From NCBI GenBank assembly GCA_964420285.1, contig CAYQTE010000092.1, positions 1 to 14,488 on the forward strand: a DNA stretch of 14,488 bases, written 5' to 3'. The position numbers were made by a program, and so were the translations under genes. This document shows, piece after piece, positions 1 to 6,226 of the stretch. Source of the stretch: CAYQTE01 sp964420285 (GTDB lineage: Bacteria > Planctomycetota > Phycisphaerae > Tepidisphaerales > Tepidisphaeraceae). The notes below the pieces were generated by a model, which made no database searches, was not told where the DNA came from, and saw only the letters and a list, made by a program, of their open reading frames with translations. How positions within the stretch are numbered: position 1 is the first letter of the stretch; every line of letters starts with the position of its first letter.

Positions 1-212
1 AACCGCATCCTGGCCTCGCCAAGGCCGTTGCGGCTACCGAAGTGCGAAGGTTGGGCTAGCCTGCCCGGCCGCTCTGCGCCGCGCCCGATGCCGTACCGAT
101 ATTACCACGCTCGCCCGTGCCGCGTTACCTCCAGTGATTTGCTGCGTGTTCTCCGTCTGTTACTAAACAGCGGCCGCGCCCAAGGCCAGCAAAGGCGATA
201 TTGTCGAGCGAT

Positions 213-433
213 TAAGTAGGGGTTCCCCGGCGGGCCCGATTCGGCGCGCCCAGATTGGACTCGGCCGGGCCAAGTTCAGACTTTTTCAGCACGTCTTCCA
301 ACTTTTTCGAGACATTTGAGGCGTTTCTTCGTCGCAGATAGTACGTGAAACCGCGATATTCGGGCAAGAAGCGGGGTGCCGCCGGGAGGGCTTGATGCCA
401 CGTTTCGGTCGTAATCTCAAGCCGGGAGGGAAC
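213..433 (-). pseudogene. Possible C-terminal remnant of a hypothetical protein
   Basis: Reading the minus strand from 433 down to a TAA at 213-215 gives 72 sense codons with no ATG, GTG or TTG near the beginning and a stop just upstream at 434-436. The product looks more protein-like than random GC-rich frames. It contains the stretches ITTETWHQALPAAPRF and PEYRGFTYYLRRR, followed by a Lys/Glu-rich amphipathic helix (SKKLEDVLKKSEL). A shift of one base near 415-421 would join it to the stretch SKFPPG in the neighbouring frame, so it may be the frameshifted or truncated end of an old gene. I do not recognise the family. The upstream part of the alternative frame runs into a dispersed repeat, which argues against an intact gene. 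Confidence 0.3.
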
Positions 434-436
434 TTA

Positions 437-500
437 GAGAAGAAATCCTCACGCCGGCTCAATAAACTCGCCGCAGGCAGAGGCGCTGAGGCGCAAAGGG
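437..500. repeat. Dispersed intergenic repeat, copy 1 (interrupted)
   Basis: Two blocks match the copy at 6049-6088. Block 1 is 437-454 (GAGAAGAA, three variable bases, then CTCACGC; 15 of 18 identical). Block 2 is 480-500, beginning GAGGCGC (18 of 21 identical). In this copy the blocks are separated by 25 bases, while in the other copy only one base separates them. It lies beyond the 3' end of the PEP-CTERM gene. The blocks are purine-rich on the plus strand and do not form a strong hairpin. Confidence 0.55.
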
Positions 501-544
501 GCGACTCAGGCTGTTCGAACCGCCAGGGCTTTACCCCGGTCCTG

Positions 545-1228
545 CTAAGCCGGCCGGAGGACGCGGCTCAGACGGCCGCGGTTTCGCAGGGCGGCCACGA
601 TGCCATAGCCGCCGAGCAGAACCATCGCCACTTCCGCGGCGGGGGGCAGCGGAACGGGGGTGACCGTTATCTTCGTTATGGTGCCGGAAACTTGAGAAGC
701 CTGGTCCGTGAATACCGAAAAGTCACTCAAGGCGAGTGGCGCTGCGCTCAGTGCGCTGATCGTGGAGTTGAATGACGTGTCCGCCGGGCCGCTGTTCGGA
801 AAGCCGAACGCGGCGACCATCGAGTTGGCGGAATTATAAAGAAAGACGAAATCGTAATACGGCCCGATTTCCGACTCCAAATCTACGCCGATTTCCGCGC
901 CTGTGCTGTCAGTGACCGCGGGACTGGACATGTTGCCGTTGAGCACAAGCGAATCGCCGTCGCTGGAATCCTGATAGACGGTTTCCGGCGGGCTCACGAC
1001 ATTTTCCACGACCGTAAGCTCTGTTGAGTCAAAATAAAACCTGGCGTCGAAGGTCGTGCCGACGCCGGGGGGCGCGCCATCGCTGACCGCTTGGCCGTTG
1101 ATCGTCGTCCCGCCGGGAATGCCCGAAAACACGCCGGTTACGTCGATCGTCACGATCGAATCCGCATGGGCATGCGCGGCAATGCCGACGGCCAGCAGGG
1201 CGAACAGGTATGGATTTCTCACCGGCAT
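545..1228 (-). CDS. Secreted protein with PEP-CTERM-type sorting signal
   Basis: A 227-residue protein. It has an N-terminal signal peptide (about residues 1-22, with likely cleavage after AHA and before Asp23) and an acidic Ser/Thr/Gly-rich body typical of an extracellular beta-rich domain. The C-terminus has the three-part PEP-CTERM layout: VPLPPAA at 192-198, a hydrophobic segment at about 199-214, and an Arg-rich tail (RNRGRLSRVLR). In the known system such tails are recognised by an exosortase, which processes the protein and delivers it to the cell surface or matrix. Here the PEP triplet is replaced by PLPPAA, a variant seen in planctomycetes. The body matches no family I can name. The start is supported by AAGGAG a few bases upstream (plus-strand complement at 1233-1238). 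No exosortase gene is in the window. It lies 280 bp downstream of the zinc-ribbon gene at 1509-2150, so joint transcription is possible but unproven. Confidence 0.82.
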   Translation of the reverse strand: MPVRNPYLFALLAVGIAAHAHADSIVTIDVTGVFSGIPGGTTINGQAVSDGAPPGVGTTFDARFYFDSTELTVVENVVSPPETVYQDSSDGDSLVLNGNMSSPAVTDSTGAEIGVDLESEIGPYYDFVFLYNSANSMVAAFGFPNSGPADTSFNSTISALSAAPLALSDFSVFTDQASQVSGTITKITVTPVPLPPAAEVAMVLLGGYGIVAALRNRGRLSRVLRPA

Positions 1229-1508
1229 ATTCTCCTTGCTCCTCGCCCGGAGGGAACCTTATCGGACCAGTCGGCCGGTCTGCAAGTAGAATGTGCCGCA
1301 AAATGAGAAATAATTTCCTCGATCGGCGGCCTCTTCTTTCCCCCTCGCCCTGTACGCAGGGAGAGGGTCGGGGTGAGGGTTGGGCGCCACGGCGTTGCCT
1401 GTGCGCTTGACCTTTCAGAACCGCTGGCGAGGAACCCGCCCGTCTGTCCTTCCGCTGGGTACATGCAGAGGAGCAAGAGGGGGCGGAGGATGAGAAGCGT
1501 CGAGCATT
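1229..1508. other. Intergenic region with repeat hairpin
   Basis: This 280-bp stretch lies between two minus-strand genes. It holds the Shine-Dalgarno sequence of the PEP-CTERM gene at its left edge and one copy of a dispersed hairpin repeat (1342-1367). Open frames through it on either strand translate the repeat and look spurious. I see no convincing promoter or terminator beyond the hairpin. Confidence 0.5.
1342..1367. repeat. Dispersed hairpin repeat, copy 1
   Basis: Arms CCCTCGCCCTG (1342-1352) and CAGGGAGAGGG (1357-1367) pair at 10 of 11 positions around a four-base TACG loop. The right arm is followed by TCGGGGTGAGGGT. The same element recurs as a perfect hairpin at 6137-6160. This intergenic type, with CCCTCTCCCTG arms, is widespread in several bacterial phyla. 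It could act as a weak bidirectional terminator, but there is no U-tract. Confidence 0.7.
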
Positions 1509-2150
1509 TTATCCCGGCGGCAACGGCTCCGCCGGCGGGTCGGTTTCGGGCGGTTGCAAACCCTTCCCCGGCGGAATCGGCGTCCCGCATTCGGGGCAGC
1601 GATCCTTGCTGGCGCGGAGGTCGTAGCCACATTTGAGGCATATATTTTGTCGTCGTCTCTGGTTCTTTCTCCGGCGGCGCAGATACATTCCGCCGACCAG
1701 AAGCAGGTAGATAGAACTGATCGCCCAAAAATGTAAATAAAAATCAGTCTCATCAGGTCCACCGGCGGCGATAGTGGTGAAATAACCACATCCCGCGAGA
1801 ACAAAGCGATCATGACCTTTGCTGCCAGCCGGAACATGCAATCTGGTGTCATTCCAGATCGTGGGCCGAAAACCATCCGCACGGAATCCAATGTCTAACC
1901 GAACATGCGTAACCACACGGCCCTCGTTGCGATCGACGATCGCGGTCTCGCCGGTGAACATTTCTGCCCCAAGAATTAGCTGCCCGGATTGCGGAAAGAG
2001 CCAAAACACCCAAAAATCTGGGCCATTTGAACAAGCATAAGTAGCGCCAATGCAGGGAGTGAAATGATAGCTTCCGCACCACGCCAGCGCGATCAGCGCA
2101 CCGATAAGCGCTACTGTGATGCGTGAAATACTTCGACAAATTTTGCCCAT
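1509..2150 (-). CDS. Small membrane protein with C-terminal zinc ribbon
   Basis: A 213-residue hypothetical protein. It has an N-terminal hydrophobic segment (about residues 11-25), an extracytoplasmic middle region of about 110 residues with several Cys, a second hydrophobic segment (about 140-157), a strongly basic stop-transfer stretch (RRRRKNQRRR, about 158-168) and a cytoplasmic C-terminus. There Cys171, Cys174, Cys185 and Cys188 form CLKCGYDLRA...CPECG, a treble-clef or rubredoxin-like zinc ribbon frequent in planctomycete membrane proteins. The tail after the ribbon is Pro-rich. The function is unknown; a scaffold or protein-interaction role for the ribbon is only a guess. The start at 2150 is supported by GGAG six bases upstream (complement of 2157-2160). 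A larger protein with the same ribbon motif near its N-terminus is encoded at 6227-7603. Confidence 0.8.
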   Translation of the reverse strand: MGKICRSISRITVALIGALIALAWCGSYHFTPCIGATYACSNGPDFWVFWLFPQSGQLILGAEMFTGETAIVDRNEGRVVTHVRLDIGFRADGFRPTIWNDTRLHVPAGSKGHDRFVLAGCGYFTTIAAGGPDETDFYLHFWAISSIYLLLVGGMYLRRRRKNQRRRQNICLKCGYDLRASKDRCPECGTPIPPGKGLQPPETDPPAEPLPPG

Positions 2151-2423
2151 ACCAAGCTCCGTCCGAACTGTCGGGAAGCACTATTGATTCTACCAACTTC
2201 GGCCATGTTGCGTTGTCGCCACTTTCCGGCAGACCGTCACGGGGAGCAAAGCAGGGACGGCGATTGAATCCATGGCGCGAGCGGCCCGCGAAAAATTTTC
2301 TTCTTGCAATTCATCGAGAGTTCGTATAAAGTTAGGAATGATGCCTATGGCCGTCGGACGGTGGGAAATGGATAATTGACAATGGAAAATGACGCGGACG
2401 GCCAAATCATATGCACACCGGGA

Positions 2424-2452
2424 AATGTCCCATCCCCTTGAGATGGGACATT
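2424..2452. repeat. Perfect 11-bp inverted repeat containing GGGACATT
   Basis: AATGTCCCATC at 2424-2434 and GATGGGACATT at 2442-2452 are perfect reverse complements around a seven-base loop (CCCTTGA). The core GGGACATT recurs in direct orientation at 2550-2557 and 2560-2567. As DNA this could be a two-fold operator, and as RNA a stable hairpin. Motifs of the GGGGACATT type are also known from REP-like elements near RAYT transposases, so a mobile-repeat origin is equally possible. It lies about 270 bp upstream of the rhamnosidase start. Confidence 0.6.
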
Positions 2453-2571
2453 CGCTGGACAGGCCGAAAAATGGCGTTTGGGGGCTGGGAACAAGGGTTT
2501 TTGGCTTCGCTTAGGGTAAATTGAGGCTCGACCCCCCACCCCCCCCTGGGGGACATTCGGGGACATTGAAA

Positions 2572-2597
2572 GGGCGGGGGAGCGGGGGAGCGGGGGG
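2572..2597 (+). other. Potential G-quadruplex motif
   Basis: Four G-runs (lengths 3, 5, 5 and 6) are separated by loops of one to three bases: C, AGC and AGC. This satisfies the usual G3+ N1-7 quadruplex pattern. The G-rich strand is the coding strand of the rhamnosidase gene, 129 bp upstream of its start, so the structure could form in DNA or in a leader RNA. A C-run precedes it at 2531-2546. Confidence 0.55.
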
Positions 2598-2725
2598 ATG
2601 GAGGTGCAGTCGTTTCTCGCCGGTGGTGGTGGTTCTTTGGCGCTTGGCGGTTCAATTTTCGCCTTGGGCTGGTAAGCTGGCGAACCGCGTTTGTCGCACA
2701 TCATCATTTTCGCGGCGAGGTCGGT

Positions 2726-5700
2726 ATGAAGACATCCTTTTGCGGCTTGTTCGTGCTGGTTCTTTCCTGTGCGCTGGCTTACGCGGCGGACCCGTCGCCG
2801 GTGAAACTGGCCAGCTTGCAGGCGGAGCATCAGATCAATCCGATCGGGATCGGCGTGGCGATGCCGCGTTTGTCGTGGAAGCTGGTTTCGGACCGGCCGG
2901 GCGAGGTGCAGACCGCTTATCAAATCCGGGCCGGTTCGAGCCAGGCGCTTCTGGCGGCGGACAAGGCCGATGTTTGGGATTCGGGGAAGGTGGCTTCGGA
3001 TCAGTCGGTGCTGGTGCCATGGGGCGGCAAGCCGCTGGAATCGCGGCAGCGCGTGGCGTGGCAGGTGCGGGTGTGGGACAAAGCGGACATCGCATCGAAT
3101 TGGAGCGATTCGGCCACGATCGAGATGGGGCTGCTCGATGCGGCCTCGCAATGGAAGGGGAAGTGGATCACCGCCGATCTGCCACGCTATGACATACTCG
3201 GCACATCGTTGGCCGGGGCATCGTGGATCAGCGGCGGGGCGACACAGGCACAGCCGGCCGCGGCGAGATATGTCGTCAACCTGCCGCCGGACGCGAAGAT
3301 TCGCGTGGCGACGATTGACGTGGCGGCCGAGGGGTTGATCTCGCTGTACGTCAATGGCAAGGCGACGCATCAAGGCGCCAGCAGCCATACCGCGCCGTTT
3401 CATGCGGATATTGGGCAGCAACTTGTGGCGGGGCGAAACGTGATCGCGCTGTTCTCGCTGGCGGTGCGGATGCCGGGCGGGCGCGCACCCGTCGGTGCGG
3501 GGCCAAACGCAATCGCCGCCCACGGCGAGATCGTGCTGGACCGGGGACCGGCGATCGAATTCAACACCGATGGCAAATGGAAAGCGGCGGTCGCGCCGGC
3601 GGGGAATGCGTGGTACGCGCCCGATTTCGACGATTCGACCTGGGCGGCAGCGACGGTGATCGGTCCATATTCCGCAACGCCGCCGATCCGCAGCGCCGAT
3701 GGCACGATCGGGCCGGGCCGGTATCTGCGAAAGACATTCAACATCAAAGGGCCGGTGGCGAAGGCGAGGCTTTATTCGACGGCGCTGGGCGTCTACGAAG
3801 CGTCGATCAACGGCAAGGCGGTCAACGACCATCAGCTTGATCCCGGCTGGACGGACTACACCCGGCGCGTGATGGTGCAGACCACCGATGTCACCGGTTT
3901 GCTTTCGCCGGGCGTCAATGCATTGGGCGCGGTGCTGAGCGACGGCTGGTTCGCCGGGCGGGTCGGCTGGATGGGAGCGGCACAGTATGCGTCGATCGGG
4001 CAGATCCCGGCATTCAACGCGCAGCTCGAAATCACTTATGCTGACGGAACCAGCGAGACAATCGCGACGGATGGCACGTGGAAGGGCGGTCCGGGCGAAA
4101 TTGTCGGATCGGACCAGCAGCTTGGCGAAGTGATCGATGCGCGCAAGGCGGTCGCGTGGGATCGGTCGATATTCGATGATTCCGCCTGGGCCAGCGCCGC
4201 CGTCCAGACGCACGCGGGCATCGCGCTCGACCCGCAACTGGGGCCGCCGGTGCGAAAGCTTATGGAGTTGTCGCCCAGGAAGATCACGCGGATGGGCGAT
4301 ATGTGGATCGTCGATTTCGGGCAGAACATGGTGGGGCACATCCGCCTGTCGGGGACCGCTCCGGCCGGGACGACGGTGAGCGTGCTCCACGGCGAAATGC
4401 TCAATGAGGATGGGACTGTCTATAACGAAAACCTCCGGCAGGCGATCTCGTACGATACGTTCACGTTCGCGGGCACGGGTTCCGTCGAGACCTTCGAGCC
4501 GCATTTCACGTTTCATGGATTCCGCTACGCACAGATCACCGGCTATCCGGGCGAGTTGACGGCCGATCGAATTCGGGGAATCGTGGTCGGCTCGGACACG
4601 CCGGACACCGGCTCGTTCGTTTGCTCAAACGCGGATGTGAATCAGCTTTTCTCGAACATCCGCTGGGGCCAGCGCGGGAATTTCCTCTCGGTGCCGACCG
4701 ATTGCCCGCAGCGCGACGAACGCCAGGGCTGGATGGGCGATGCCCAGGTGTTCGCGCCGACGGCCGCGATGAACGCGGATGTGTCCAGCTTCTTCGCCAA
4801 ATGGATGGTGGATGTGAACGACGGGCAATTGGCCAATGGCGCGTTTTGCGTGACCTCGCCGCGCATCGCCAACCCGGGGGCGGCCTATCCCGTTTGGGGC
4901 GACGCGGGCGTGATCGTGCCGTGGGTGAATTACACGACATACGGCGACAAAGGCTTCCTTGCCGCCAATTACGACCACATGGCCAAATGGGTCGATTATT
5001 GCCAGCGGACTTATCCCAATCTGCTGGAGAACGGCGGGGTGGGCGATCATCTGGCGCCGGACGTGGCGCGGGCCGGCGGTGCGCCTCGCGGAGCGGCGGC
5101 CGGTGCTGCCGCGGGTGGCGCGGCGGGTGGTCGCGCCGCGGGCGGACTGGGTCGCGGCGGGTTTGGCGGGGGTATCAGCACAACATCCGTTGTCGATACC
5201 GCCTACTTCGCGCGCTCGGCGTGGATTGTTTCCAAATCCGCCGCGATCCTGGGCAAACCGGACGACGCCGCTAAATACGACAAACTCTTCCACGACATCG
5301 CCGCGGCGTTTGACCGGGCGTATGTGCAAGCCGACGGCACGATATCGGCCGGAACCCAGACGACTTATGTTCTGGCTCTGGAATTCGACTTGCTGCCGCA
5401 GAATCTCCGAGCGGCGGCGGCAAAGCACCTGAGCGACGATGTCGAATCCCGCGGCCATCTTTCGACCGGCTTCGTCGGCGTCGGCTGGATCAATCCCGGC
5501 CTGGCCGACATCGGCCGGAGCGATCTGGCGTATCAGCTACTCTTGGTCGATACCTATCCAAGCTGGCTGTTCACCATCCGCCAGGGCGCGACGACGATGT
5601 GGGAGCGCTGGGACGGCTACACGCCGGATAAGGGATTCCAGGATTCGTCGATGAACTCCTTCAACCACTATTCGCTGGGGAGCGTGGGCAAATGGTTCTA

Positions 5701-6043
5701 CACCGGCCCCGGCGGGATCAACGTCGATGAGCAGCAGCCGGGCTTCAAGCACATCGTTTTGCAGCCGGAGTTTTCAACGAAGATTGACAACGTGAAGGTC
5801 GGGTTCGACTCGCCGTATGGACGGATCAAGTCGGCTTGGGCTTTGAGCGGCGATACGTTCACCTACGATGTAACGATCCCGCCGAACAGCAGTGCGACAC
5901 TGACCCTGCCGGCCGCGGCCGCTGATGTGAAGGGCGGCGGCGATGCGACCAGCAATGTGCCAACAACGCAACCGGCCACCGCGATCTTCAATCTCGCGGC
6001 GGGGACGTATCATTTTTCGTTCCCGAAGGGGGCGGTCAAATAG
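2726..6043 (+). CDS. Secreted alpha-L-rhamnosidase, GH78
   Basis: A 1105-residue exo-enzyme that hydrolyses terminal alpha-L-rhamnose from polysaccharides or glycosides, acting outside the cytoplasm. A signal peptide covers residues 1-20 (cleavage after AYA). Next are an Ig/Fn3-like N-terminal domain (about 25-135), beta-sandwich regions to about 500 including the rhamnosidase N domain (RYLRKTF to SDGWFAGRVGW, about 332-415), the central concanavalin-like domain (about 505-620) and the six-hairpin catalytic domain (about 622-1000). The C-terminal beta domain starts around GFKHIVLQP (1006). DCPQRDERQGWMGD at 659-672 carries the family's acidic residues; Glu665 is the expected general acid. TMWERWDG places the general base at Glu960. 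A Gly/Ala/Arg-rich insert occupies about residues 782-816. GCGAGG five bases upstream of the ATG is a modest ribosome site. Sugar specificity is assigned by family. The gene is monocistronic as far as visible. Confidence 0.95.
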   Translation: MKTSFCGLFVLVLSCALAYAADPSPVKLASLQAEHQINPIGIGVAMPRLSWKLVSDRPGEVQTAYQIRAGSSQALLAADKADVWDSGKVASDQSVLVPWGGKPLESRQRVAWQVRVWDKADIASNWSDSATIEMGLLDAASQWKGKWITADLPRYDILGTSLAGASWISGGATQAQPAAARYVVNLPPDAKIRVATIDVAAEGLISLYVNGKATHQGASSHTAPFHADIGQQLVAGRNVIALFSLAVRMPGGRAPVGAGPNAIAAHGEIVLDRGPAIEFNTDGKWKAAVAPAGNAWYAPDFDDSTWAAATVIGPYSATPPIRSADGTIGPGRYLRKTFNIKGPVAKARLYSTALGVYEASINGKAVNDHQLDPGWTDYTRRVMVQTTDVTGLLSPGVNALGAVLSDGWFAGRVGWMGAAQYASIGQIPAFNAQLEITYADGTSETIATDGTWKGGPGEIVGSDQQLGEVIDARKAVAWDRSIFDDSAWASAAVQTHAGIALDPQLGPPVRKLMELSPRKITRMGDMWIVDFGQNMVGHIRLSGTAPAGTTVSVLHGEMLNEDGTVYNENLRQAISYDTFTFAGTGSVETFEPHFTFHGFRYAQITGYPGELTADRIRGIVVGSDTPDTGSFVCSNADVNQLFSNIRWGQRGNFLSVPTDCPQRDERQGWMGDAQVFAPTAAMNADVSSFFAKWMVDVNDGQLANGAFCVTSPRIANPGAAYPVWGDAGVIVPWVNYTTYGDKGFLAANYDHMAKWVDYCQRTYPNLLENGGVGDHLAPDVARAGGAPRGAAAGAAAGGAAGGRAAGGLGRGGFGGGISTTSVVDTAYFARSAWIVSKSAAILGKPDDAAKYDKLFHDIAAAFDRAYVQADGTISAGTQTTYVLALEFDLLPQNLRAAAAKHLSDDVESRGHLSTGFVGVGWINPGLADIGRSDLAYQLLLVDTYPSWLFTIRQGATTMWERWDGYTPDKGFQDSSMNSFNHYSLGSVGKWFYTGPGGINVDEQQPGFKHIVLQPEFSTKIDNVKVGFDSPYGRIKSAWALSGDTFTYDVTIPPNSSATLTLPAAAADVKGGGDATSNVPTTQPATAIFNLAAGTYHFSFPKGAVK
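5069..5173 (+). other. Gly/Ala/Arg-rich low-complexity insert in the rhamnosidase
   Basis: This segment codes for residues 782-816, made almost only of Gly, Ala and Arg with a few Pro, Leu and Phe. It sits between GVGDHLAPD and the helix SVVDTAYFARSAWIVSKSAAILGK. In ordinary GH78 enzymes these two elements are joined by a short acidic or polar loop near the active-site barrel. The DNA is built from GGCG/GCGG units, which fits growth by slippage. The frame stays open and the protein continues normally on both sides. Confidence 0.75.
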
Positions 6044-6048
6044 TGGGG

Positions 6049-6088
6049 GAGAAGAATAGCTCACGCGGAGGCGCGGAGGCACAGAGGG
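6049..6088. repeat. Dispersed intergenic repeat, copy 2 (compact)
   Basis: Block 1 at 6049-6066 and block 2 at 6068-6088 match the two blocks at 437-454 and 480-500. Here they lie side by side with one intervening base, probably the standard form of the element. It begins six bases after the stop codon of the rhamnosidase gene. Confidence 0.55.
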
Positions 6089-6136
6089 AGGCGAGCATGA
6101 TTGAGTGTGTGGCGTTGCGCGCGTCCGCCTTTTCAT

Positions 6137-6160
6137 CCTCTCCCTGCCTACAGGGAGAGG
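6137..6160. terminator. Perfect hairpin (dispersed repeat copy 2), possible bidirectional terminator
   Basis: Arms CCTCTCCCTG (6137-6146) and CAGGGAGAGG (6151-6160) are perfect complements around a CCTA loop. The position, between two convergent genes, suits a bidirectional terminator. A TTTT run lies a few bases to the left (6130-6133), which would follow the stem on minus-strand RNA only as A. There is no T-run after the stem on the plus strand, so rho-independent activity is uncertain. It is the same element as at 1342-1367. Confidence 0.5.
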
Positions 6161-6226
6161 GAAATAAGAACGCCCGAATCGACATGCACTTGCCCGGAAT
6201 TTCGGCCGCGATCGAATCATTTAGAG

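Larger units (their letters stand above)
1..544. other. Region without a confident gene at the window edge
   Basis: No complete gene can be supported here. The plus-strand frame starting at base 1 stays open to a TAG at 217-219, but its translation is rich in Arg and Pro and is not recognisable; in GC-rich DNA such a run is expected by chance. The minus strand holds a possible gene remnant at 213-433. Positions 437-500 hold one copy of a dispersed repeat that recurs at 6049-6088. No tRNA, CRISPR or clear terminator is visible. Confidence 0.5.
2151..2725. other. Divergent intergenic region with many repeats
   Basis: This 575-bp stretch separates the minus-strand zinc-ribbon gene from the plus-strand rhamnosidase gene. 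From left to right it holds an AT-rich segment with a TATAAA at about 2322-2327, preceded by TTGCAA at a short 15-base spacing (a weak promoter candidate, plus strand). Next is a short AT-rich motif (GATAATTGACAATGG, about 2370-2384) of a kind often seen in bacterial intergenic repeats. Then come an inverted repeat at 2424-2452, C-rich and G-rich tracts at 2531-2552, two further GGGACATT copies, and a G-quadruplex motif at 2572-2597. No gene in it is convincing: the minus-strand frame at 2190-2405 would have to start with TTG inside the AT-rich motif. Confidence 0.55.
6044..6226. other. Convergent intergenic region made of repeats
   Basis: These 183 bp lie between the 3' ends of the rhamnosidase gene (plus strand) and the zinc-ribbon membrane protein gene (minus strand). 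They consist largely of copy 2 of the purine-rich repeat (6049-6088) and the perfect hairpin at 6137-6160. The hairpin is the only terminator-like structure for either gene. Confidence 0.6.

Noticed and set aside
1..219. Plus-strand frame open from the window edge as the end of a real gene
   Set aside because: The translation is Arg/Pro-rich without motifs, and the overlapping minus-strand frames look equally random, so I see no coding evidence.
2190..2405. Minus-strand frame (71 codons) upstream of the zinc-ribbon gene, containing IGIIPNFIRTLDELQEENFSRAARAMDS
   Set aside because: The middle looks somewhat protein-like, but the only early start is a TTG inside an AT-rich repeat motif with no ribosome site, and I recognise no family.
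2345..4516. Long minus-strand open frame (723 codons) opposite the rhamnosidase gene
   Set aside because: Its translation is rich in Arg, His, Pro and Asp with no domain. It mirrors the codon bias of a clearly real GH78 gene on the other strand.
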